Positions 1 through 8,634 of a stretch of 64,000 bases of DNA are shown here, piece by piece. The notes under the pieces are model-generated. The model made no database searches, was not told where the DNA came from, and was given only the letters and a program-made list of their open reading frames with translations. Position numbers and translations under genes: made by a program. The stretch is from a bacterium (GTDB lineage Bacteria > Verrucomicrobiota > Verrucomicrobiia > Verrucomicrobiales > Akkermansiaceae): the NCBI GenBank assembly GCA_018222765.1, contig JAAEZT010000001.1, forward strand, positions 269,462 through 333,461, in the 5' to 3' direction. Every line of letters begins with the position of its first letter. Position 1 is the stretch's first letter.

Positions 1-1
1 A

Positions 2-583
2 GGTCGTGAAATCGCTCACGTCATGGGACACCCGGCGATCAACTGGCTCGAACGTGACAATCGCGAAGCCGAGGAATCCCCGCGCATGGCCATCAAAATG
101 ATCGAGTTAAAACCCGGTCAAGTGCTCGCCGATGTCGGGGCAGGCTCCGGCTACTATAGCCTTCGCCTCGCCATGGAACACCCCGAGAGCCAGATTATCG
201 GCGTCGATATCCAACCTGAAATGCTCACCTTCCTCGAGAAACGCAAAAAGCAACTCGACGTCAAAAACATCAAGACCCACCTGGGAAAAATTCACGACAT
301 CAGCCTACCTCCCGAAAGCATCGATGCCGCCCTCATGGTCGATGCATACCACGAGTTTTCCCATCCCTACGAAATGATCAAGTCGATCTACGACGCCATG
401 CGACCCGGCGGACGCATTTACCTTCTCGAATACCGTGCCGAGGATCCAAACGTCCCCATCAAAAAACTCCACAAAATGACCCAGGCTCAGGCAAAAAAAG
501 AAATGGCCTTCGTCGGATTTGAATTGGAAAAAACGATGGACCAACTTCCGTGGCAACACTTCATGATTTTCAAAAAACCATGA
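2..583 (+). CDS. Class I SAM-dependent methyltransferase (5' end outside window)
   Basis: A Rossmann-type SAM methyltransferase of the Methyltransf_11/25 kind. The reading frame is open to the window edge: bases 2-22 read GREIAHV directly before the first ATG at 23, and REIAxVMGHxxxxWLER is the normal start of the mature domain in these proteins. The annotated ATG at 23 is therefore internal and the N-terminus, probably a signal peptide, lies upstream. Motif I is visible as LADVGAGSGYYS, the acidic end of motif II as GVDIQPEML, and a motif IV/post-IV region as DAALMVDAYHEFSHP. The substrate cannot be told from sequence. The stop codon overlaps the start of tilS (ATGA), so the two are probably translationally coupled. 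Confident for the fold, not for the substrate. Confidence 0.85.
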   Translation, partial: GREIAHVMGHPAINWLERDNREAEESPRMAIKMIELKPGQVLADVGAGSGYYSLRLAMEHPESQIIGVDIQPEMLTFLEKRKKQLDVKNIKTHLGKIHDISLPPESIDAALMVDAYHEFSHPYEMIKSIYDAMRPGGRIYLLEYRAEDPNVPIKKLHKMTQAQAKKEMAFVGFELEKTMDQLPWQHFMIFKKP

Positions 584-1515
584 AGCCACCAGATTGGCTG
601 GACCCCGAAAACGACCACCTGCTTGGACTTTCCGGCGGACGCGACTCCGTCTTTCTCGTTCACTGGCTCCATCAATCCGGCTTTCAAAACATCACCCTCT
701 GTCACCTCAATCATCAATTCAGAGGAGAGGAAGCCGAACACGACGCCGCTTTTTGCAAAGAACTCGCCCAAGCACTCGACTTCCCCTTCCTCGCCGATTC
801 CGTCGATGTCACCGCTCTCGCCAAGGAACAAAAACTCTCTCTCGAAACCGCAGCCCGACAAGCCCGCCATACCTTTTTCGCCCGCTGCGCGGCACAAACA
901 AACTGCCCCCGTATCCTCCTCGCTCACCATGCTGAAGATCAGGCCGAGACGATCCTCTTCCGCCTCATCCGCGGCTCGGCAGGGATCAGAGGAATGGCTG
1001 CTCAAAAAGAAATCATCGTAAACGACACCCCTCTCCAGCTCCTGCGACCAATTCTCGGTCTCCGCCGAAGCCAGATCGACGCCTTTCTCTCAGGAGAGCA
1101 AATCGACTACCGTGAAGACGAAAGTAATCGTGAAGCTTTTGCCGTCCGAAATCGTATTCGGCACGAAGCCCTCCCTCTCCTGAGCGACATCTTCTCTCGC
1201 GACCCCATCCCCCCGCTCTTACGCGCCGAAGAACATGACCGTGAACTACGCGAACTCATGCGGTCCCAACTGGATCAACTCAACCCACTGGACCCCCAGG
1301 GACGCCTCCACCTTCCAACGCTAAGACAGCTCCCCCGCGCCATTCAACGTCAAATCCTTCACGACTACCTCCACGACCACGATATCCATGAGCTCTCCTG
1401 GGATCTTATTTCCAGGTCGATCAAGCTCCTTGAAACAGAATCCCCGCCCGCCCTCGCTCTTCCGGGTGGACTTCGCCTCCGCCGCCGCGAATCCCGCATT
1501 TTCATCTCACCATGA
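580..1515 (+). CDS. tilS: tRNA(Ile)-lysidine synthase TilS
   Basis: TilS attaches lysine to C34 of the CAU-anticodon tRNA-Ile2 so that it reads AUA. The N-terminal PP-loop ATP pyrophosphatase motif is LSGGRDSVFLVHWL (SGGxDS), about residues 18-30 from the chosen start. Further TilS marks are CHLNHQFRGEEAEHD and LLAHHAEDQAETILFRLIRG, and RPILGLRRSQIDAFL leads into the linker. At about 311 residues it is a short form, comparable to Aquifex-type TilS and lacking the large C-terminal domain of E. coli. The ORF track begins at GTG 550, but ATG 580 overlaps the upstream stop as ATGA and is the better start. The downstream lipoprotein gene again overlaps by ATGA. Confidence 0.93.
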   Translation: MKPPDWLDPENDHLLGLSGGRDSVFLVHWLHQSGFQNITLCHLNHQFRGEEAEHDAAFCKELAQALDFPFLADSVDVTALAKEQKLSLETAARQARHTFFARCAAQTNCPRILLAHHAEDQAETILFRLIRGSAGIRGMAAQKEIIVNDTPLQLLRPILGLRRSQIDAFLSGEQIDYREDESNREAFAVRNRIRHEALPLLSDIFSRDPIPPLLRAEEHDRELRELMRSQLDQLNPLDPQGRLHLPTLRQLPRAIQRQILHDYLHDHDIHELSWDLISRSIKLLETESPPALALPGGLRLRRRESRIFISP

Positions 1516-1967
1516 AATACCTCACCCTGATTCTCGCCCTCGGCCTTTGCTCCTGCAGTACATCGGAAGAAGATCCCAAGGACAAAAACGACCCCCATAA
1601 AAAGGACATCTCGATTAAAAAACAGATCATCGGGCGCATCGCCTCTGTTTCCTCCACCGGAGGATTCGTGCTCATCCAAAAGTACAGCGTCGGCAAAATG
1701 CCCGTGAATGCCATCATTCAAACCAGCGGGCCAGATGGTCGAACAGCCAGCCTGAAGCCCTCAGGCGAGAGAGTGCGAAACTTCTTCGCCGCCGATATCG
1801 TCAATGGCGAAGTCCAAATCGGAGATGCCGTCGCCGCCTATTTCGATCAACAGGAAAAAAAAGACCCGCCACACGCCGAGGACGAAAGCGAAAAAGAGGA
1901 CGAATCTGTCATATCTTCGCCGGAAAAAGACGATTTCAAGCCCTCAAACAACAAAGTTAAAACCTAA
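1512..1967 (+). CDS. Putative lipoprotein of unknown function
   Basis: A 151-residue protein with a short lipoprotein signal: MKYLTLILALGLCSC has a basic n-region, hydrophobic core and a cysteine at residue 15 (lipobox LCSC). The middle part (about residues 37-105) is probably a beta-rich domain: IIGRIASVSSTGGFVLIQKY and FAADIVNGEVQIGDAVAAYF look like an OB or SH3-like barrel of the kind that holds FlgT/TolA-type assays of 'GxxVxxI' turns. The C-terminus is highly acidic and lysine-rich (EDESEKEDESV) and probably disordered. Its ATG overlaps the tilS stop, so it is expressed with tilS. No family recognised; the lipoprotein call is the supported part. Confidence 0.7.
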   Translation: MKYLTLILALGLCSCSTSEEDPKDKNDPHKKDISIKKQIIGRIASVSSTGGFVLIQKYSVGKMPVNAIIQTSGPDGRTASLKPSGERVRNFFAADIVNGEVQIGDAVAAYFDQQEKKDPPHAEDESEKEDESVISSPEKDDFKPSNNKVKT

Positions 1968-2137
1968 AAACATTGCGATTTTCGTGATAAAATCACCATT
2001 ATAGGAGGCTTCAGCCGGTTTATTTTAAAAAAATTAGTATTTTTGACTTGGAAGTTTTACGACTTTCTGGGCAATGTGAACAACGAAGCTGCTGGGCATC
2101 GAAAATTGTCCAAAATAACCAAAAGTCAAACATCTCC

Positions 2138-2593
2138 ATGAAATCGAACTCCGTTAACTCTCCCACGAGTCAAATTGATACCAACCGACTCGCCGACTTT
2201 GTCCTACTCACACAAAGATCCTGCATTCTCAACCTCTCAAGCGAACTGAGTAAAGGAAACCTCTCCTTCCCCCAGTTCTTTCTTTTGACCTACCTCTCCA
2301 GCGAAGATTACCTGACCATGTCAGCCATCGCCAAGAAAATGGGTCACTCCACCGCTGCTGCCACCGGCCTTGTTGACCGCCTCGAGAAGCTGGGCTTCGT
2401 CGAGCGCGTGCACGCTGCGGAGGACCGCCGCAAGATCATGGTCCGCATCACTTCCGAAGGAAGCGCCATCGTTTCAACGATGCGTGGACACATCGCTTCG
2501 GAACTCTCCTCCATCATGGCAGATATGGACGATGAAGAAGCCCAATCGGTAGCTGTCGCTAACGACGCCATCATTGGCAAGGACCTCCAATAA
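2138..2593 (+). CDS. MarR-family transcriptional regulator
   Basis: A winged-helix MarR-type regulator of about 151 residues. The wHTH is clear: YLTMSAIAKKMGHSTAAATGLVDRLEKLGFVERVHAAEDRRKIMVRITSEG carries the recognition helix (STAAATGLVDRLEKLG) and the wing with the conserved D-R-R. Flanking helices for dimerisation are present. The ORF track starts at GTG/ATG 2048, but the first 30 residues are unlike the family, and ATG 2138 (MKSNSVN) gives a normal N-terminus. It stands alone, with about 170 bp of AT-rich DNA upstream, and ends in a strong intrinsic terminator. The target genes and ligand are unknown; MarR proteins often autoregulate, so its own upstream region is the obvious place for an operator. 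Confidence 0.88.
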   Translation: MKSNSVNSPTSQIDTNRLADFVLLTQRSCILNLSSELSKGNLSFPQFFLLTYLSSEDYLTMSAIAKKMGHSTAAATGLVDRLEKLGFVERVHAAEDRRKIMVRITSEGSAIVSTMRGHIASELSSIMADMDDEEAQSVAVANDAIIGKDLQ

Positions 2594-2639
2594 GGAAAAA
2601 CTTCCCGATTGCCGCCTTGGAAACTTGGCGAAACAGGGA

Positions 2640-2683
2640 CGCTTCCGCTACGCTTCCCGCGTGGAGGAAGCGTTTTTCTTTTT
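2640..2683 (+). terminator. Rho-independent terminator after marR-type gene
   Basis: CGCTTCC at 2651-2657 pairs with GGAAGCG at 2666-2672 (8-base loop) and is followed by TTTTTCTTTTT. A second copy of CGCTTCC at 2640-2646 can pair with the same 3' arm, giving an alternative longer loop. It ends the MarR transcript and argues that the next gene starts downstream of 2683. Confidence 0.85.
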
Positions 2684-2690
2684 GAATCCC

Positions 2691-3317
2691 TTGATAAACA
2701 TTGAGGGTATCTGCGCTGATTTCGTGGAGCGGGTCCCGGGCATCCCCACCTCGACCAACAAAGAGGAAACCCTTTCCAAACTCCTCCCCCACCATGCGCT
2801 CGCCGCATCAAAATTGGGCTACACTTCCACCCACCTCGCCGAACAGGTTCATGGATCGAAAATCATCACCGTCACTCTGGACACCCCACTGATCTCCGAC
2901 GGGGCCGACGGGCTTATCAGCAACAAGCCGGGGACCCTCCTTGGTATTCACGTCGCCGACTGCGGCGCAGTTTATCTCGTCGACCAACGAAGCAAAGCGA
3001 TCGCGCTCCTCCACTCCGGAAAAAAAGGAACTGAAGCCAATATCACCGGTCAGGCCATCGAGAGAATGACGCAAGAATTCGACAGCAACCCTGCTGACCT
3101 CATCGCCGTCCTCGCGCCTTGCATCAGACCTCCCCACTACGAAATCGACTTCGCCTACACAATCCGCGAACAAGCCCTCGACGCTGGTGTTTCTGCACAC
3201 AATTACCACGACAAAAATCTCTGCACTGCTTCCAATCTCGAACGTTATTATTCCTATCGCGTCGAAAAAGGAAACACCGGCCGTATGCTCGCCTTACTCG
3301 GAATTCTTCCATCATGA
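2691..3317 (+). CDS. Laccase-domain (YfiH/PgeF family) protein
   Basis: A member of the multicopper-oxidase-like YfiH/YlmD fold; characterised relatives act as purine nucleoside phosphorylase/deaminase or correct peptidoglycan precursors (PgeF). Visible family marks are AEQVHGS, DGADGLIS, HVADCGAVYL, ALLHSGKKG, APCIRPPHYEID and the C-terminal ERYYSYRVEKGNTGRMLALLGI. The three metal/active-site positions His (EQVHG), Cys (ADCG) and His (LLHSG) are kept, but the usual HAGWRG is HSGKKG. The start is uncertain: the track's TTG at 2574 and the GTG at 2661 lie before or inside the terminator hairpin, so TTG 2691 is chosen (about 208 residues). The gene overlaps ispE by ATGA. Confidence 0.82.
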   Translation: MINIEGICADFVERVPGIPTSTNKEETLSKLLPHHALAASKLGYTSTHLAEQVHGSKIITVTLDTPLISDGADGLISNKPGTLLGIHVADCGAVYLVDQRSKAIALLHSGKKGTEANITGQAIERMTQEFDSNPADLIAVLAPCIRPPHYEIDFAYTIREQALDAGVSAHNYHDKNLCTASNLERYYSYRVEKGNTGRMLALLGILPS

Positions 3318-4180
3318 CCGTCTCCGCTCCCGCCAAAATCAATCTCTCCCTCCGCATCACCGGTAAACGAGAAGATGGATTTCACGAACTGGAAACACTC
3401 GTTCTTCCCATTGAGAGCCTTGCCGACGAACTCACCTTCACCGAAAGCGATCGATTCTCCCTCCACTGCACCACCCCCGGCGTTCCGACCGACGAAAGCA
3501 ATCTTATCTCCCGCTCCCTTCGTCTTTTTGAAAAGGAAAGCGGCCTTGCCTGCCCTTACGAAATCCATCTCACCAAAAACACCCCGCACGGAGCCGGACT
3601 CGGGGGCGGCAGCTCCGATGCCGCGCACACCTTTCTCGCGCTCAACGAACTGACCAAGGCCAACATCCCTCTTGAAACCCTCGCCGCGTGGGCCGGCCAA
3701 CTCGGCTCAGACATTCCCCTCTTTCTCTACCAAGCCCCTTGCTGGTGTCGCGGACGCGGCGAGATTATTGAACCAACACAACTCGATTGGAATCGACGCA
3801 TCCTCCTCCTCAAACCCGCTTTCAGCATCCCCACACCCTGGGCTTACTCCCGATGGAAAGAATCACGCGAACTCCCAGGAGTTTCCTACACTGAACAAAC
3901 TGCGTGCGACCAAATTCTCATCAACGACCTCGAACGCCCCGTCTTCGAAAAGTTCCAGTTCCTCGCCGAACTCAAACAATTCCTTCTGGAGCAAACGGCA
4001 ATCGAAGCCGCCATGATGTCCGGATCAGGCTCCACCGTTTTCGCTATTCTCAAGGACAATGCTGACGCAGAGGGCCTCCTAAACAACACCCTCGAGGAAC
4101 TCGATCCCACGATGTGGCATCACATTACTCCGGCATCCGATTCTAACCCCGACCGGCTTTCGAGCCACGGGAGCGTCTGA
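3314..4180 (+). CDS. ispE: 4-diphosphocytidyl-2-C-methyl-D-erythritol kinase IspE
   Basis: IspE phosphorylates CDP-methylerythritol in the non-mevalonate isoprenoid pathway. It is a GHMP kinase: SAPAKINLSLRITGKREDGFHELET is the N-terminal substrate loop, HGAGLGGGSSDAA is the ATP-binding glycine-rich motif (about residues 90-102), and MMSGSGSTVFAI is the third GHMP motif near the C-terminus. The 288-residue length is normal. The ORF track starts at 3119, but MTVSAPAKINL at ATG 3314 is the correct family start and overlaps the upstream stop as ATGA. It is the last gene of its operon before clpX. Confidence 0.95.
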   Translation: MTVSAPAKINLSLRITGKREDGFHELETLVLPIESLADELTFTESDRFSLHCTTPGVPTDESNLISRSLRLFEKESGLACPYEIHLTKNTPHGAGLGGGSSDAAHTFLALNELTKANIPLETLAAWAGQLGSDIPLFLYQAPCWCRGRGEIIEPTQLDWNRRILLLKPAFSIPTPWAYSRWKESRELPGVSYTEQTACDQILINDLERPVFEKFQFLAELKQFLLEQTAIEAAMMSGSGSTVFAILKDNADAEGLLNNTLEELDPTMWHHITPASDSNPDRLSSHGSV

Positions 4181-4197
4181 CTCACCTTGCTCAGGAT

Positions 4198-4212
4198 GCC
4201 CAATAATTGGGC
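4198..4212. promoter_or_regulatory. Perfect inverted repeat between ispE and clpX
   Basis: GCCCAAT-A-ATTGGGC is a 7-bp perfect inverted repeat around a single base, 56 bases before the clpX ATG. It has no T-run directly after it, so a protein-binding site is as likely as a transcript hairpin. Function not known. Confidence 0.35.
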
Positions 4213-4267
4213 GGGACAGAGCCCCCTTTTATGCTAGGTTTCTCTCGTAAACAGCAACTGATCACCA

Positions 4268-5539
4268 ATGGCACGCGCATCAAACCTCACCATGTGTTCC
4301 TTCTGTGGCAAAAGCCACTCGGAGGTCAAAAAGTTGATTGCCGGGCCTGGCGTCTATATTTGTAACGAATGCATCGACGTCTGCTCCACCATTCTACGCA
4401 AGGAATTGGCCGGCGACGACGGCAGCAGTCTCGATGACGCCAGCCCGATTCTCGACGAAGGTATCCCCACACCCGCCGAACTTTGTGACTACCTCAACGA
4501 CTACGTCATTGGCCAAGACGACGCGAAGAAAGTTCTCTCCGTCGCAGTCTACAATCACTACCAGCGGCTCCGCCAACACGAAATTGCCGACGACGAATTC
4601 CGCGATGTTGAGATTGAAAAATCCAACGTCCTCCTGCTTGGACCAACCGGTTCCGGAAAAACTCTCCTTGCCAAAACTCTCGCCCGCCTTCTTGACGTTC
4701 CCTTTTGCATCGTCGATGCCACCACGCTCACTGAAGCGGGTTATGTTGGCGAAGATGTCGAGAATATCATCCTCCGTCTCCTCCAGGCTTCCGACTTCGA
4801 TGTCGACCGCGCCGAACGCGGCATCATTTACGTCGATGAAATCGACAAGATTGGACGCAAAACCGAAAACGTCTCCATCACCCGTGATGTCTCCGGAGAG
4901 GGTGTTCAACAAGCACTTCTCAAAATCCTCGAAGGCTCCACTTGCAACGTTCCCCCTCAGGGAGGACGCAAGCACCCGCAACAGGAATATATTCAGGTCA
5001 ACACCGAGAAGATCCTCTTCATCTGCGGAGGGGCATTTGTCGGCATGGAAGACATCGTCCGTCGCCGCCTCGGAAAGCGCGTTCTCGGTTTCACCAATCA
5101 GGAAAATATTAGCGAAGAGGAGGAGGAAATCGCTCTCCTCAAAGAGGCCCGACCGGAGGATCTCCTTCACTTCGGCCTCATCCCCGAATTCATCGGACGC
5201 CTCCCAGTGATTTCTTCACTTCGCAAACTAACAAAGGAAGAACTTGTCAAGATTCTCACCGAACCCAAAAACGCTCTTCTCAAGCAGTATCAAAAGCAGC
5301 TTTCCATGAACGACGTGAAGCTGAAGGTTCCCAAGGATGCCTTGAAAGCCCTCGCTCAACAAGCTATCGAACGAGGCACCGGCGCCCGTGCGCTGCGCTC
5401 TATCTTCGAGGGTCTTATGCTCGACATCATGTTCGAAGTTCCTTCCAAGGAAGACATCGAATCAGTCACCATTTCCAAAGACGTGGTCGACGGGACCAAA
5501 GACCCCGTCATGAAAAAGCGCCGCTCCAACGCGGCGTAA
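4268..5539 (+). CDS. clpX: ATP-dependent Clp protease ATP-binding subunit ClpX
   Basis: ClpX is the AAA+ unfoldase that feeds substrates to ClpP. The N-terminal zinc-binding domain is present ([11 protein letters not shown]...[10 protein letters not shown], about residues 11-42, four cysteines). The Walker A motif is GPTGSGKT, Walker B is [10 protein letters not shown], the pore loop GYVGEDVE is intact, and the C-terminal small domain contains [12 protein letters not shown]. The 423-residue length is usual. clpP is not adjacent, unlike in many bacteria. A terminator follows directly, so clpX is probably transcribed on its own from the 4181-4267 gap. Confidence 0.98.
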   Translation: MARASNLTMCSFCGKSHSEVKKLIAGPGVYICNECIDVCSTILRKELAGDDGSSLDDASPILDEGIPTPAELCDYLNDYVIGQDDAKKVLSVAVYNHYQRLRQHEIADDEFRDVEIEKSNVLLLGPTGSGKTLLAKTLARLLDVPFCIVDATTLTEAGYVGEDVENIILRLLQASDFDVDRAERGIIYVDEIDKIGRKTENVSITRDVSGEGVQQALLKILEGSTCNVPPQGGRKHPQQEYIQVNTEKILFICGGAFVGMEDIVRRRLGKRVLGFTNQENISEEEEEIALLKEARPEDLLHFGLIPEFIGRLPVISSLRKLTKEELVKILTEPKNALLKQYQKQLSMNDVKLKVPKDALKALAQQAIERGTGARALRSIFEGLMLDIMFEVPSKEDIESVTISKDVVDGTKDPVMKKRRSNAA

Positions 5540-5554
5540 GGCGACAGCTTCACA

Positions 5555-5578
5555 AAGCGGGCATCGGCTCGCTTTTTT
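5555..5578 (+). terminator. Rho-independent terminator of clpX
   Basis: AAGCGGGC-ATCG-GCTCGCTT (one G-U pair) followed directly by a run of Ts, 16 bases after the clpX stop. It lies in the convergent gap with the OsmC gene. Confidence 0.85.
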
Positions 5579-5597
5579 GTGACCGCATCGCACAATT

Positions 5598-6008
5598 TCA
5601 TTCAGCCCAAGACCAAGCAACCCGAACATCGATATCCGGATGGATACTGTGATGCACGGGACAGTTTAACGCTCCCTGCACAAGCGCTTCTTTATCAGGG
5701 TGATCTTCACTGACCGGCACATCGATCTGAAGATGCAAAGCCGATACTCTTCGAGGTAAATCCGAGGACATTTCCTTCTCCACCACGATCTTCATTCCAA
5801 CCAAATCAATTCCTTTTTGATCCGCAACAATTCCCATGATCGTGGCCATACAAGTTCCCAGAGCCGTCGCGACAAGATCGGTAGGAGAATAACTCTCACC
5901 CCTCCCCTTGTTATCCACCGGAGCATCGGTCTCGAGGGCACTCGATGAAGGTCCGTGTTGCGCCACGCAGCGAAGCTGCCCGTCGTAGTTAATTTTAATT
6001 TCCACCAT
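5598..6008 (-). CDS. OsmC-family protein
   Basis: A 136-residue OsmC/Ohr-fold protein. The two catalytic-type cysteines are in place: ALGTCMATIM (about residue 52) and NCPVHHSIHP (about residue 116). Such proteins are thiol peroxidases acting on organic hydroperoxides or are general stress proteins; this sequence resembles the YhfA/OsmC branch (YSPTDLVATALGTCM) more than Ohr. The start overlaps the end of the upstream kinase by 14 bases, so it is the third gene of the sigma-kinase-OsmC set. That position suggests, but does not show, that it is an output of the kinase module. Confidence 0.88.
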   Translation of the reverse strand: MVEIKINYDGQLRCVAQHGPSSSALETDAPVDNKGRGESYSPTDLVATALGTCMATIMGIVADQKGIDLVGMKIVVEKEMSSDLPRRVSALHLQIDVPVSEDHPDKEALVQGALNCPVHHSIHPDIDVRVAWSWAE

Positions 6009-8634
6009 TGTCTTTTTCAGTTTCGTCTTTTTCTACTTCAATCAATTCTTCCAACGACTCGCGCGCAAGAACTACTCTGAAGCCATTGGTAATCCCACGC
6101 TCTTCGGGCTCCACGATATCGCGAAATCTCAACTCTAGATGATTCGGTTGGTAGCTTTTAAATCCTCCACCCCGCAAGACACCGTATACATCGCCTTCTT
6201 TGTATTGGTCGGAAACCCACTCGCGAACATTCCCGCCGAGATCGAACACACCCAAATTGTTCGCCTTGAATTTGCCAACCGGAGCCAGCAATTCAAAACC
6301 ATCATTGTAGTCCTCGATACTCTCATCGATAGGCGTGTATTCTCCGTCTGACGCCGTAATGTCCGCGTAGTTCCCAGATCGATCAGCAGGTGGCCAAATC
6401 AAGCCCCAAGGATATCGCCCCTCATTCACCAACTCTCCCTCTCGCAGGTAAGGAGCTTCTTTTTCCTCAATCAAGCCAACCATCCTACTCCACTCCGCGT
6501 CAGTGGGAAGCCGATAATGATCGCCCTCTTTAAGACGGGTCCCTTGCTCTGACTTGGTCAGCCATTCACAGAAGGCCTCGCATTCAGCGCGATTGACATT
6601 AGACACCGGAACTTCCTTGTTATCATCAATCGCGAATTGCCAGGAAGGTTCGGAATTCGCGATCACGAATTTGGCAAACTCATCGCTTTTCGTCCATTGC
6701 TCGAAGTCGCCACTGCGGGTTTCCCAAATGCAGACCATGAGATCCTCACCCTCTCCAAGCGGAACAAACTTCATCTCCAAGCTGTTAGACCATGGTTGAT
6801 CCCATTCCACACTGGCATCTTTTTTGAGTTTCTCGTCGACTTTCTCTTCCCCCTTATCCTCCAATACAGGATTCACCGTTCGACTCTCGTATCCGTCGAG
6901 CTCCAAGATCACATCAACCTGTCCGGGAGGAACCGAACCTTTCCACGGAGTGATTCCTTCGTATCGCCCATCGATAAAGACGTCTGCCCCCGGCGGATCG
7001 GAAAACACTTCCAGAATCGCGTAGGGAATCACCCTAACTTCACACTGGAATGGATACAGTCCAGCCTCCCTCGCTTGCTTGCTGAGAAGCTCGACCGGAA
7101 AACTGTGACCATAGTCGGAGACAAACTCACGGTTTCCGGCGAAGTCTTTTTCCTCGACCAACCCTTCCTGCAAAAAACCCTCCAGAATCGCCTTCTCAGT
7201 CAACCATTCAGCATACCTTGCGGCGCTTTCCTCGGAAACGGCCACGATGTCACGAATCCGGCCACCATCTGTGGAGCGGAAAACATGGGGCTTCAATTTC
7301 GGATCCTTCAGATTTGGATCAAGTTCCCGCTGAAAGATCGCCCACTCTGTGATCCCAACATGGGCACTTTTATGGCTATCGTTTTCCGGGAGGTATTTCA
7401 CACCCAGCGGCCCCATCCATACCTCGTCTTTCTCGGGAGGAGAACGCTCCATCTCCCCCGTGACAATCATCGAGAGCGATTGATCATCATTATTTACCAC
7501 GATCTCCAGAGGCAGGTCATGAAATCCTTTCTTCCGTAGGACCAGGCGCACTACTTCGTGCTCCTCCCGAAGCAAACTGAATTGGGTCACTCCCAATGCT
7601 TCACCAGTCAGAGCATCGTATACCGGCACCTGATCCGGTTTACTGAGAATCTTCACATTCACTACACTGGGAGGCATCGGCTCTCCTTCGACCACAAGAG
7701 TCCCCCAAGTTTTCTCCAGCCAAATACTCCACCCAAGGACCGCTCCGATCGTTAAAATCAGCAATGCCGGAACAAGAATCGGTGAAACTTTCTTCTTAAC
7801 ATTTTTCCCTTCCTCCAGGCGCGCCAGGGCCGAGGCCAGTTCCTCCCCAGTCTGGATCACACGCTTGGAAATTCGCGGCTCGCAGATATCGCAAATGATC
7901 CGATTCAAGCGAATCCACTTCTTACGCTGCTCTTCCGGCGGACCTTCTTCGGGTAACTCGGGAAACTGAAGTCGATCCATCCCGGTCACCATTTCGTAGA
8001 GTACTTTCCCCAGACTATAAATGTCAGCCTGTTCCGAACCCGGACCCTCCGGCGGCACGAACCCTTCAGTCCCCACGAAAGTCCGTTGATCGGTCGTCGC
8101 CACCAAGCCGACATCCGCCAGCTTGGCCTTGCCCTCCACAAAAATGACATTCGACGGTTTCACATCGCGGTGGGTCAATCCACGCGCATGCAATTCGGCC
8201 AACGCCTCCGCTAAAATCCGCCCGGTCTCAACACAGAAATCAGTATCTAGAGGATGCCCATCCGCCCGCTTGGTATCGGTCCGCAAGGTCCGCGGTTCAT
8301 ACTCGACCAAATTGATCTCACCCTCGGAATGAGCGTCGTCGCCCAACTCCATCACGTAGTAATAAAAGGGCGAGGCCCCATCGGACCGACCAACGTGCAG
8401 GACATTCACGAAGCCCGGGTGGTCTCGGGAGATCGGTTCAAATTTCAGAATCCCCTGAAATTCCCGTTCAAAAGTCCGGTCGTCGCTGAAGTCTTCGCGA
8501 TAGACCACCTTGACCGCACGCATCGCTCCGGTGACACCACGAGCGAGCCATACCTCGCCATAAGATCCGCCTCCGATCTTTCGGAAGACTTCATGATCCG
8601 GAATGATCGGATCAGGCCTGATCTTTTTTTGCAT
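5995..8634 (-). CDS. Ser/Thr protein kinase with PEGA and FGE/sulfatase-modifying-factor-like ectodomain
   Basis: An 879-residue Hanks-type kinase. Cytoplasmic kinase domain about residues 14-275: glycine loop IGGGSYGEVW, AVKVV lysine, catalytic loop HRDVKPSNVIF, and KLADVGLV in the DFG position (DVG; the Asp is kept), then PPEGPGSEQADIYSLGKVLYEM. A single membrane helix follows (VSPILVPALLILTIGAVLGWSIW, about 285-307). The outside part reads as a PEGA-like stretch (VNVKILSKPDQVPVYDALTGEALG), a half FGE-like segment (GVKYLP...GITEWAIFQREL...AARYAEWLTEK), a clear PEGA (SDPPGADVFIDGRYEGITPW) and a full FGE-like domain (YRLPTDAEWSRM, GVFDLGGNVREWVSD, VLRGGGF, ITNGFRVV). The final FGE block has no cysteine in the catalytic region, so a binding role is more likely than formylglycine formation. 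It overlaps the sigma factor gene by 23 bases. Confidence 0.93.
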   Translation of the reverse strand: MQKKIRPDPIIPDHEVFRKIGGGSYGEVWLARGVTGAMRAVKVVYREDFSDDRTFEREFQGILKFEPISRDHPGFVNVLHVGRSDGASPFYYYVMELGDDAHSEGEINLVEYEPRTLRTDTKRADGHPLDTDFCVETGRILAEALAELHARGLTHRDVKPSNVIFVEGKAKLADVGLVATTDQRTFVGTEGFVPPEGPGSEQADIYSLGKVLYEMVTGMDRLQFPELPEEGPPEEQRKKWIRLNRIICDICEPRISKRVIQTGEELASALARLEEGKNVKKKVSPILVPALLILTIGAVLGWSIWLEKTWGTLVVEGEPMPPSVVNVKILSKPDQVPVYDALTGEALGVTQFSLLREEHEVVRLVLRKKGFHDLPLEIVVNNDDQSLSMIVTGEMERSPPEKDEVWMGPLGVKYLPENDSHKSAHVGITEWAIFQRELDPNLKDPKLKPHVFRSTDGGRIRDIVAVSEESAARYAEWLTEKAILEGFLQEGLVEEKDFAGNREFVSDYGHSFPVELLSKQAREAGLYPFQCEVRVIPYAILEVFSDPPGADVFIDGRYEGITPWKGSVPPGQVDVILELDGYESRTVNPVLEDKGEEKVDEKLKKDASVEWDQPWSNSLEMKFVPLGEGEDLMVCIWETRSGDFEQWTKSDEFAKFVIANSEPSWQFAIDDNKEVPVSNVNRAECEAFCEWLTKSEQGTRLKEGDHYRLPTDAEWSRMVGLIEEKEAPYLREGELVNEGRYPWGLIWPPADRSGNYADITASDGEYTPIDESIEDYNDGFELLAPVGKFKANNLGVFDLGGNVREWVSDQYKEGDVYGVLRGGGFKSYQPNHLELRFRDIVEPEERGITNGFRVVLARESLEELIEVEKDETEKDNGGN
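8610..8623. repeat. 14-bp perfect palindrome in the sigma/kinase gene overlap
   Basis: GATCAGGCCTGATC lies exactly where the sigma factor gene ends (stop at 8612-8614) and the kinase gene begins (start at 8634). It could be a binding site or, in RNA, a small hairpin near the kinase start. It also encodes ordinary residues of both proteins, so function is uncertain. Confidence 0.4.

Noticed and set aside
4394-5170. 258-residue minus-strand ORF across clpX
   Set aside because: Antisense shadow of clpX with low-complexity acidic content.
6637-7539. 300-residue plus-strand ORF in the first kinase
   Set aside because: Antisense shadow of the PEGA/FGE ectodomain.
5995-8634. Reading the FGE-like domain as the formylglycine-generating enzyme for the window's sulfatase
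   Set aside because: Attached outside the membrane to a kinase and without cysteine in the catalytic region of the last domain.
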